Origin: Olavius algarvensis Delta 4 endosymbiont
GTDB lineage: Bacteria > Desulfobacterota > Desulfobacteria > Desulfobacterales > CAJINA01
Direction of reading: 5' to 3'
DNA: 64,000 nucleotides
NCBI GenBank assembly: GCA_905176665.1
Contig: CAJINA010000247.1
Location: 1 to 64,000, forward strand
In this document: piece by piece, positions 57,569 through 64,000 of the stretch
Layout: every line of letters starts with the position of its first letter
How positions within the stretch are numbered: position 1 is the first letter of the stretch
Position numbers and translations under genes: made by a program
The notes under the pieces: model-generated
What the model was told of the DNA's origin: nothing
What the model saw: only the letters and a program-made list of their open reading frames with translations
Database searches by the model: none

Positions 57569-58417
57569 ATGACGGACCTGCAAAAATTACCGGAAATACC
57601 GGAAGATCGGGCCGATGATCTGCACAACCTGGATATTATGGGTGAAGCGGATTTGGTCCTATTTATGGCCGGGAATCAGTTTATGGTCATGCCGTCTCTG
57701 ATCGAGGCCTTTCGGCAACAATACCCTGATATTGAGCGCATTTATTACCAGACCCTGCCACCGGGGCTTTCTTTGAAACAGATCCTGGCCGGCGGGGCCC
57801 GTTTCAAAGCGCAGCATCTGGACGTTCGGGCTGATGTGTATGCATCGGTAAACAGGTCGGCCATGGAGAAACTGGTGGCCGCGGGACACCTGGAGCCCGA
57901 TGATTTTACCTGTTACCTGCACAACCGGCTGACCCTTATGGTGCCTGCCGGCAACCCCGCTAAAATTGAGACCGTAACGGATCTCGACCAGGGGAATATC
58001 CGGATCTCGCAACCGGACCCGGCCAATGAAGATATTGGTTTTCATATTATGGACATGTACCGGTCGGCCGGGGGCGAGGAACTGGTCCACGGGATAATGG
58101 AGCAAAAAAGGGACGCCGGTACGGCAATATTTACCCGGGTGCACCACCGTGAAACACCATTGCGAATCGAACTGGGCAACGTGGATGTCGGTCCGGTCTG
58201 GGCCACCGAAGTTCAGCATGCGCGCGCGGCCGGCCAGCCAATCGATGCCGTGGAACCCGGGGCAGGTCTTGATCAGCGTGACCGGGTCAACTACTACATT
58301 GCCCGTTTGAAAGCGGCGCCGAATCCCGAAAATGCTGAAAAGTTCATTGAATTTATAACCAGCCCGGCAGCAGGAGAAATTTACCGCGGCTATGGATTTG
58401 TGCCGCCGGACAAATAA
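57569..58417 (+). CDS. ModA-like solute-binding protein without a signal peptide
   Basis: 282 residues from the ATG at 57569 (GGAGG upstream). The type II periplasmic-binding fold is complete: ADLVLFMAGNQFMVMPSLIEAFRQQYP at the N-terminus, LTLMVPAGNPAKIETVTDL in the middle and the terminal NAEKFIEFITSPAAGEIYRGYGFVPP. The N-terminus is acidic (MTDLQKLPEIPEDRADD) with no hydrophobic leader or lipobox, so the protein should stay in the cytoplasm. It is eight bases upstream of an agmatinase-family gene and likely co-translated. The ligand and role are unknown. Confidence 0.75.
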   Translation: MTDLQKLPEIPEDRADDLHNLDIMGEADLVLFMAGNQFMVMPSLIEAFRQQYPDIERIYYQTLPPGLSLKQILAGGARFKAQHLDVRADVYASVNRSAMEKLVAAGHLEPDDFTCYLHNRLTLMVPAGNPAKIETVTDLDQGNIRISQPDPANEDIGFHIMDMYRSAGGEELVHGIMEQKRDAGTAIFTRVHHRETPLRIELGNVDVGPVWATEVQHARAAGQPIDAVEPGAGLDQRDRVNYYIARLKAAPNPENAEKFIEFITSPAAGEIYRGYGFVPPDK

Positions 58418-58425
58418 GAAACAGC

Positions 58426-59259
58426 ATGCAAAGATTATCCGCTGATACATTGCCAAATGACCATCCCACGGTTGCCGTAGCCGGCATCTGTTATGACGGG
58501 CAGTCCTCTTTCATGCCGGGTGCCGCCGGAGCCCCGGACCGTATCCGGGCGGCCTATCACTCAGACTCGACCAACCAATGCTGTGAAAACGGTTTCGATC
58601 TGGCAAACGTGGATTGGTTTGCGGATGCCGGCAACCGGCGGCCCGGTCCCGGGGGCAACTGGCGGGCGGAGATTGAAGGTTTCGCGGCCGAATTACTCTC
58701 CAGGAGGATGCGAACCATATTTTTAGGTGGGGACCATTCCATCTCCTATCCCCTGGTGCGCGCCCATGCTGATAGCTATGCGGACTTGACGATCTTGCAT
58801 CTGGATGCCCACGCCGATCTATATGACTCGTTCGCGGGCAGCCGCTACTCCAATGCTTGTCCCTTTGCCCGGATCATGGAGGAAAACCTGGCCCAAAAAT
58901 TAATCCAGGCCGGTATCCGGACCCTTACCCCCCACCAGCGTGAACAGGCCGATCGTTGGAATGTAGAGGTATGCGAGATGAAAGACCGCCGGAGCTTTAA
59001 ACTGCCGCAATCCAGAACACCGCTTTACCTGTCGTTGGACCTGGATGTCCTGGACCCTGCTTTTGCCCCCGGCGTTTCCCATCCCGAACCGGGCGGCTAC
59101 AGCACCCGCGAAGTGGTAGATATCATCCAGGCGATCGATGCCCCGCTTATCGGGGCCGATATCGTAGAATACAATCCACTAAAAGATCCCACCGGCATCA
59201 CCGCCCTGGTCGCCGTAAAACTCCTCAAAGAAATCGCCGCCAAAATGGTAGAAGTTTAG
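58426..59259 (+). CDS. speB: Agmatinase/arginase family ureohydrolase
   Basis: 277 residues. All manganese-binding motifs are present: FLGGDHSISYPLV, HLDAHADLYD and SLDLDVLDPAFAPGVSHPEPGG. The N-terminus GICYDGQSSFMPGAAGAPDRIR fits agmatinases more than arginases, though guanidino-acid hydrolases cannot be excluded. It would release urea from agmatine (or a related guanidine) to give putrescine. It follows the leaderless binding protein by eight bases. Its TAG stop abuts repeat A4. No arginine decarboxylase is in the window. Confidence 0.87.
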   Translation: MQRLSADTLPNDHPTVAVAGICYDGQSSFMPGAAGAPDRIRAAYHSDSTNQCCENGFDLANVDWFADAGNRRPGPGGNWRAEIEGFAAELLSRRMRTIFLGGDHSISYPLVRAHADSYADLTILHLDAHADLYDSFAGSRYSNACPFARIMEENLAQKLIQAGIRTLTPHQREQADRWNVEVCEMKDRRSFKLPQSRTPLYLSLDLDVLDPAFAPGVSHPEPGGYSTREVVDIIQAIDAPLIGADIVEYNPLKDPTGITALVAVKLLKEIAAKMVEV

Positions 59260-59640
59260 TTCTGATCTAAACCATCCACCACAGGTGAAGGACCCGGAGA
59301 GGTTTTCCCAATCCGGGGGTAATTGATTTTTCAATGTTTACTGTGAGACCCGTGTAGCAGTTTGTTATATAATGTATCTTCTTGTCACTTTTCTTGTGCG
59401 TACAAGAAAAGTGACCAAAAGAAAAGCCCATAAGACGTGGCCCTGCGGGCTACCCTGCGCTTCTCAGAAAGGGCGCGCTCAGCACAACTCGCTACGCTCA
59501 AACAAGCGCTTCGCTCTGGTCGCCCTTTCCTGCGATGCTCGGCACATCTTAAAGGGGAGTTCAAACCCAATTAGACCGTCAACATCTTTTGAGGGGGCCT
59601 CTGATGCCTCCCGCTCTGCGGGAATAGCATCACTCTGTTG
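59260..59640 (+). repeat. Dispersed repeat family A, copy A4 with upstream module
   Basis: The upstream module TTCTGATCTAAACC starts right at the agmatinase stop and matches that of A3. The leading palindrome is TCACTTTTCTTGT-GCGT-ACAAGAAAAGTGA (59385-59414). Compared with A2 and A3 both arms changed at the same rung (T-A to C-G), so pairing is kept. The GC-rich body runs to CTTAAAGGGG, and the tail is GAGGGGGCCTCTGATGCC followed by a CTCTGCGGG hairpin. Confidence 0.85.
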
Positions 59641-59654
59641 ATTCTCCAGAAGAA

Positions 59655-59810
59655 TAGATAGAAGCCGTCTTGAACAATCCGGAATCAACCAAAGTCATTA
59701 CTTAAATTTGAATTGGTTTTTAAAATAAACGCAGAAGCGGTTTTAAAGACATCCACAGGTTCAAGGTCAAAGCGGATGCGAATATCAAACCGGAGGAATA
59801 CAAAGAAAAT
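59655..59810. repeat. Partial family B sequences
   Basis: GATAGAAGCCGTCTTGAAC (about 59656) resembles a family B terminus. CAGAAGCGGTTTTAAAG followed by GGTTCAAGGTCAAAGCGG, GAATATCAAACC and GGAGGAATAC (about 59732-59802) is a left half without its partner. Neither forms the complete palindrome. The 825-base gap between agmatinase and the PEBP-like gene consists of these repeats and copy B4, with no gene. Confidence 0.55.
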
Positions 59811-59942
59811 ATCGAAGAATACGTGGGGCAATATCGCCGGGAGTTTGCCTAGCGGTACTTCGGTCAAATGATAATGGAACATCGGGGGTATGGTTTTTAA
59901 CTATTCCAGGAGCCATTTAAGGATTGGGGTTTTATATAACTT

Positions 59943-60086
59943 AGAAGCGGTTTCAAGGCCCCTCACAGGTTCAAGGTCAAGGCGGATGCGAATATCAAAC
60001 CGGAGGAATACATCGCGTATTTCGAGGATTGGATGTTTGCGTCCAACGCAGAGATTGAGCCTGTGAGGGGCCTTGAAACCGCTTCT
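59943..60086. repeat. Palindromic repeat family B, copy B4
   Basis: The outer 27 bases (59943-59969) are the exact inverse complement of 60060-60086. Inner GAATATC/GGATTTGA-type pairing is weaker, and ATACATCGCGTAT forms the centre. The last base belongs to the TAA stop codon of the PEBP-like gene (60086-60088, minus strand). Confidence 0.88.
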
Positions 60087-60643
60087 TAGTAGCGGCCGAG
60101 GAATAGCTTACCCTGCCCCAGCACCTCTGCCTCCATCTCCGGCGAGTCCGGAATCCAGATCGCTTTCACAAGCAGGTAATACAGATCGCCCCGACCGCCG
60201 GAACAGGGGGGCAGGTAGGCGCCGGGTTTACTCTGAAAGGGCTTGCGGTGAGCCGCGATCACAAAAAAGGGCTCCGGCAGATCGAACGTGTTGCCGGGAA
60301 CCGGCGGCAAGGTAAGGGTTTCGGTCCCAGGCGCAAACCGGTAACCGATGCGGCCCTGGCCGCCCTGGTCCAGGGGGATATGGCTCTTGTTGCTGAATAC
60401 GAGGATCAAGGCGTTAGACTTGGGCGGTATGTTATACACTGTCAGGGCCGGGGTGGCGCCCTGGCCGCCGAAATCAGGGCATTGCTGCCCCGCCGGGATA
60501 TTTTTCCCATCCCAGGTCGGGTCTGCGAAGCTGACTGTCAGATCGTACAGAATCCTGAAGGGACGGTAGACCGGTTCACCGGCACATCCGATGAGAACCA
60601 GATAAAAGGCTAGGGCAAAAGCTGTTTTTGTAGAGGGTTTCAT
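60086..60643 (-). CDS. Lipoprotein with a PEBP/YbhB-like domain
   Basis: 185 residues. The signal peptide ends YLVLIGC with the lipid-anchored cysteine at residue 20. The rest has the layout of the phosphatidylethanolamine-binding (YbhB) family: WDGKNIPAGQQCPDFGGQGATPALTVYNIPPKSNALILVF, then a late GAYLPPCSGGRGDLYYLLVKAIW in place of the family GxCPPxGxHRYxFxxYA. The conserved DPD...H ligand motif is not evident, so function may have changed. It would be held at the cell envelope. It stands alone. Confidence 0.6.
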   Translation of the reverse strand: MKPSTKTAFALAFYLVLIGCAGEPVYRPFRILYDLTVSFADPTWDGKNIPAGQQCPDFGGQGATPALTVYNIPPKSNALILVFSNKSHIPLDQGGQGRIGYRFAPGTETLTLPPVPGNTFDLPEPFFVIAAHRKPFQSKPGAYLPPCSGGRGDLYYLLVKAIWIPDSPEMEAEVLGQGKLFLGRY

Positions 60644-60729
60644 AGCGGCCGTATCCTTTTCTCGAATTTGCCGGTTGTCGGCACGGCTTAAACTGTTATG
60701 GACTGTATAAATGAAAGGCGGTCATCCTG

Positions 60730-62697
60730 TCAAGATTCACGGCTTCGGGCATGCTTCTTAGCGACTTTTTTTACATAAGATTCCAACTTTAAGCCGCTGA
60801 CGGCCGCTTTGACGGTAGAGAGAACCCCACGGGAGTAGATCTGTGTGGTTAAATCGGTAAACAGTCTAAATTTCTTTGGGGAGTAAGGGAACCAGTTGGC
60901 CTCCATCTTGTTGCTGTTGCCATCGATCAGAATTGATTTGATATTGGCGAAACAGTAAAATCCGAATTCGCCTTTATAGCGGCCGATACCGCTTTTTTTG
61001 GCGCCACCAAACGGCAGGGCGTGGTTGCCTTCCGTCAGCATGACGTTGTTAATGGAGACATTTCCGGTCACAATGGCGCGGGCCACCCGGTCAGCGCGTT
61101 TCAGATCATCCGACCAGACACTGGCGGACAGCCCAAACTCACCTGCGTTCGCCATGGCCACGGCCTCGGCTTCCTCAGCAAATGGAATAACCGGTAGAAT
61201 CGGGCCAAACGTCTCTTCCTGATCAAGCTGCATGCCTTCCGTAATCTGATCCACGACCATGGGCGGGATAGAAGCAGACCGGCCATCCCAGTCAGCGCCG
61301 GTTAGAAAGCGGGCACCCTTTGCTTTGGCATCGGCAACCTGCTCAGCGATAACGGTGACCTGGGAAGGGGTGGTCATCGGGCCGATGTCGGCGCCGCCCG
61401 CGGGGTCCGTGCCCAGGGTCAGCCGGGATGTTTCGCGCACCAGGGCATCCATGAAACGGTCATAGATGCTTTGATGGACAAACAGCTTTTCTACTGCGGT
61501 GCAGGACTGGCCCGTGTTGGTAAGGGCACCCCAGACAGCCCCGGCTGCGGCTCTGGGCAGGTCCACATCTTCAAAAACGATCATGGGGTCCTTGCCACCC
61601 AGCTCCAGTTCAACCGGAATAAGGTGTTCCGCGGCCCGCCGCATGATATGCTGACCAACCGACTGGCTGCCGATAAAAAAGATCTTGTCCGGGCGCTGCT
61701 CGATCAACCGGTCCCCGACTTGACGGCCGGGACCATATACCACCTGGACCCAATCCGGCTCAAATCCGGCCTCGGCTAAAAGGTCTTCCACCAAGCCTTT
61801 CAAGGGGGTGGCGCTGGCCGGTTTGTAAATGACGGCATTTCCCACGGTAAAAGAAAGGGTGATAGGAACGATCGCCTGATAAAACGGATAGTTCCAGGGT
61901 GAGATAATGAGGGTGGTCCCCATGGGCTCAAAGTAAATCCGTGATTTTTTACCCATGAGCGCAAAAGGCGTTGGGACCTTGCGATCGGCCAGGATTTTCC
62001 GGGCCTTTTTTTCCAGGTAGTCCAGGTGGTCGAGTGTCCCGAAAATTTCCGCCGTGAGGGCATCCGTGCGAGACTTGCCGGTATCCTGTTGGATACGATC
62101 CAGGATGTACGCCTGGCGGGAGATAATTATATCCTTCAAACGTGAGATGAATTCAAGACGTTTGGCGACGCCCCACGATTCGATGTCCGGCTGGGCTTGC
62201 CGCGCCCGCTTGTAAATGGCGGCGACATCCTCCGGAGCCGGGTTATCGTAATTCAGGGCCGGTCCGGGAGACGTTCCCGGGGCCAAATCGCTTTCCCGCA
62301 GCACAATTTTGGGGTTCCAACCAATTACCTCGAAGACCTTTTTGTCCTGATAGCCCGGGCCTGTCAGGTTGGCGTAATAAAGGCTCATGGTCGCGCCTTT
62401 CAGGCCGATCTCAAGCATTCTGAGCCCGGCGCCGAGAAATCCGGGATAGGACCGGTTGTGGGTGCACATTCGCATCAGCAGCCGAATCAGCCAGCGGGGG
62501 GACCAGTGAAAAATGGAGAACAGGATCCGCAACCCTGAAAGGTCATCTGCGCTCAGGAAAGCCGCCATCCGGTCGATATGCTCGATACAGCCGGTTTGTG
62601 AAAAAGAGGGTGACTGCTCGGTTCCGGGCAGGATGACGTCGCCTGTTTTAAGAAGTCCAAGGAGCTGGTTGCGGCTAAAATAGCGCGATATTTTCAT
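60730..62697 (-). CDS. Aldehyde dehydrogenase with a helical N-terminal domain resembling alcohol oxidase/gluconate dehydrogenase small subunit
   Basis: 655 residues from the ATG at 62697, whose first bases overlap the stop of the GMC gene (ATGA), giving translational coupling. The aldehyde dehydrogenase core spans about 150-640: N269 (ISPWNYP), E365 (ELELGGKDP) and C399 (NTGQSCTAVEK) are the catalytic residues, and GSQSVGQ holds the cofactor. The first ~135 residues are an extra helical domain (DLSGLRILFSIFHWSPRWLIRLL ... LYYANLTGP...VFEVIGWNP), like the small domain that accompanies GMC alcohol oxidases. It would oxidise the aldehyde made by the GMC partner to an acid. Confidence 0.82.
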   Translation of the reverse strand: MKISRYFSRNQLLGLLKTGDVILPGTEQSPSFSQTGCIEHIDRMAAFLSADDLSGLRILFSIFHWSPRWLIRLLMRMCTHNRSYPGFLGAGLRMLEIGLKGATMSLYYANLTGPGYQDKKVFEVIGWNPKIVLRESDLAPGTSPGPALNYDNPAPEDVAAIYKRARQAQPDIESWGVAKRLEFISRLKDIIISRQAYILDRIQQDTGKSRTDALTAEIFGTLDHLDYLEKKARKILADRKVPTPFALMGKKSRIYFEPMGTTLIISPWNYPFYQAIVPITLSFTVGNAVIYKPASATPLKGLVEDLLAEAGFEPDWVQVVYGPGRQVGDRLIEQRPDKIFFIGSQSVGQHIMRRAAEHLIPVELELGGKDPMIVFEDVDLPRAAAGAVWGALTNTGQSCTAVEKLFVHQSIYDRFMDALVRETSRLTLGTDPAGGADIGPMTTPSQVTVIAEQVADAKAKGARFLTGADWDGRSASIPPMVVDQITEGMQLDQEETFGPILPVIPFAEEAEAVAMANAGEFGLSASVWSDDLKRADRVARAIVTGNVSINNVMLTEGNHALPFGGAKKSGIGRYKGEFGFYCFANIKSILIDGNSNKMEANWFPYSPKKFRLFTDLTTQIYSRGVLSTVKAAVSGLKLESYVKKVAKKHARSRES

Positions 62698-64000
62698 GAT
62701 TGCACATTCCTCAAAATTCGGTCGGCGGCCATTTTGGAAAGGGCCATGATGGTGAGCGACGGATTGATGCCGGGCGCATTCGGAAAAATACTTGAATCGG
62801 CAATAAAGATATTCTTTTTCCCGTGCAGGCGAAACTCGGGGTCGACAACGCTGCGGACCGGATCGGCCCCCATGACACAACCGCCCATCAGGTGCAGACC
62901 GATTCCAAATGACCCATGTACGATCTCCAGGGCCCCGGTTGATCGAAAAATTTCATCAATGACCCGGGTACCCTTTTCAAAACGGTCCATATCTGTCTGG
63001 CTGCGCTCTTTGTGGATGATAAGCTTACCCTTGCGATTGACTTTTATACGGCCGGGCTGGGTGTCCCGGGTGCACACTTCGATACAGGCAAAATGGGACA
63101 GCTTTTCCATGAACCGGTGATGCGCATTACCAAAACCGCTGACCAGCATGGCAATGGCCGAGGGGCCGGCGTACACATTTTCCAGCTTGAAGCCTTCATG
63201 CCGGAATCCTGGATCATCTGATTTAAAGGCCTGGAAAGCCCCTATGTGGGCATTTACCGGTTCGGCATATATCCCGAAATTCATATACTGGGGATGGCAG
63301 TAGAAATCATGTCCGATATGGGGCAGTTCCCGGTTATATCCGGAGTTGAGCAGCAGCCGGGAGTTGCCGATGGCCCCGCCGGCCAGTATCAGGTGGCGGC
63401 CCCGGTACGTCATCTGGCGGCCCAGCCGATCCCGGCACTGTACCTGCACGCCGCCGTCATTTTCAGAGATTTGCTCTGCTTCCGTTTCAGGCACCAACTG
63501 CAGTCCATGCGCCAGAGCCTTTTTTAAAACGGTCTCCGGAGTGCTCTGTTTGCTGCCGATGCGGCAGCCGTTCAGGCATTCTATGCAGCAGTTGCCATCT
63601 CCGTAGCGGCAGTCTTTCTGGGCCCGGTGCAAGGGGGCCAGATGATACCCCAGCTTTTCGAAGCCTTCCTGAAAAATTCTGGCATTCTGGTTGCGGACGT
63701 CTGCCGGTATTTCCTGGATGGCGATTTCATCCTCCGCTTTTTCGTACCAGGCATCCATGTCGTTCACATTGAAAAAGTCCACGCCGGAGGCTGCCCGCCA
63801 GGCATCGAGAGCATCATCGTCAAAGCGATCGACCAGGGCCTGGTTGACGATCGAACCCCCGCCGACCACCTTGGGGCGTAGAAAAACCAGTTTGGCATCG
63901 GTAGACAGTTCGAGTCCGCCGGACCAGTACATCTGTGAGGTGCCGTCCAGTTCATTCCGCGGGTAAGTGTGGTGGGTATAGTGCGGGCCGGCTTCGATCA
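62694..64000 (-). CDS. GMC family oxidoreductase, N-terminus outside the window
   Basis: The frame is open to the window edge; 435 residues are visible and the FAD-binding N-terminus is missing. The visible start reads IEAGPHYTHHTYPRNELDG, then KVVGGGSIVNQALVDRF (GMC signature), CCIECLNGCRIGSKQSTPETVLKKAL (a cysteine-rich insertion), GGAIGNSRLLLNSGY and the C-terminal SFGIGLHLMGGCVMGADPVRSVVDPEFRLHGKKNIFIADSSIFPNAPGINPSLTIMAL with its catalytic histidines. It resembles long-chain alcohol oxidases and glucose-methanol-choline dehydrogenases. It overlaps the aldehyde dehydrogenase gene by four bases, suggesting alcohol to aldehyde to acid oxidation by one unit. Confidence 0.88.
   Translation of the reverse strand, partial: IEAGPHYTHHTYPRNELDGTSQMYWSGGLELSTDAKLVFLRPKVVGGGSIVNQALVDRFDDDALDAWRAASGVDFFNVNDMDAWYEKAEDEIAIQEIPADVRNQNARIFQEGFEKLGYHLAPLHRAQKDCRYGDGNCCIECLNGCRIGSKQSTPETVLKKALAHGLQLVPETEAEQISENDGGVQVQCRDRLGRQMTYRGRHLILAGGAIGNSRLLLNSGYNRELPHIGHDFYCHPQYMNFGIYAEPVNAHIGAFQAFKSDDPGFRHEGFKLENVYAGPSAIAMLVSGFGNAHHRFMEKLSHFACIEVCTRDTQPGRIKVNRKGKLIIHKERSQTDMDRFEKGTRVIDEIFRSTGALEIVHGSFGIGLHLMGGCVMGADPVRSVVDPEFRLHGKKNIFIADSSIFPNAPGINPSLTIMALSKMAADRILRNVQS

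Overview
The window looks like a chromosomal segment of a strictly anaerobic, organic-acid-oxidising Deltaproteobacterium (Desulfobacterota), most likely a Desulfosarcina/Desulfobacter-type sulfate reducer. The grounds are GC-rich coding sequence, a fused LUD/4Fe-4S/CCG lactate dehydrogenase of the Desulfovibrio DVU3032-3033 type, a second split LutABC set, a single-chain pyruvate:ferredoxin oxidoreductase, several acyl-CoA enzymes and TRAP transport. This placement is inference from gene content. No rRNA, tRNA, CRISPR array, prophage or transposase was seen.

Layout. 0.3-11.4 kb: a radical SAM protein, a minus-strand glcD-glcF-gntR-M24 peptidase group, and the divergent operon lldG-like / fused lldEF / acyl-CoA synthetase. 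11.7-15.0 kb: universal stress protein, beta-hydroxyacid dehydrogenase, alpha/beta hydrolase, DMT exporter. 15.1-19.7 kb: LarA-like nickel-pincer isomerase overlapping lutA, then lutB and lutC. 20.0-23.8 kb: acyl-CoA synthetase, SDR, thiolase. 24.3-29.9 kb (minus): SDR, TRAP transporter dctPQM and an orphan ABC-type binding protein. 30.4-34.0 kb: a sigma-54 enhancer-binding protein and, convergent to it, a CoA-transferase. 34.4-38.8 kb: PFOR and a CBS protein. 39-43.7 kb: AEC transporter, FlK-type thioesterase, TauE/SafE exporter, metallophosphatase. 43.9-50.5 kb: gntR-rocD-argF-COG2403 GTPase-arcC-pyrB. 50.7-52.2 kb: hisE-hisG. 52.9-57.4 kb: envelope and small proteins. 57.6-59.3 kb: a leaderless binding protein and agmatinase. 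60-64 kb: PEBP-like lipoprotein, then a GMC oxidoreductase/aldehyde dehydrogenase pair running off the window.

How it works together. The main theme is 2-hydroxyacid (lactate/glycolate) oxidation to pyruvate and then acetyl-CoA, with three oxidase types, a possible stereo-isomerase and PFOR. A GntR-type operator is found in identical form between glcD and the lld operon and also upstream of the sigma-54 activator. Near-consensus sigma-54 promoters precede the SDR-TRAP operon and the CoA-transferase gene. Together these suggest one carbon-source regulatory cascade. A second theme is ornithine/carbamoyl-phosphate metabolism under its own GntR regulator.

The most unusual content is non-coding. 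One family of ~145-bp near-perfect palindromes has its termini on or next to stop codons. A second family of ~180-370 bp repeats starts with a 30-nt hairpin that shows a compensatory base change. A third ~330-bp cassette carries tandem hairpins. glcF is interrupted at an in-phase A AAA AAG slippery heptamer where a -1 shift restores the family C-terminus, so it is either programmed frameshifting or a homopolymer indel.
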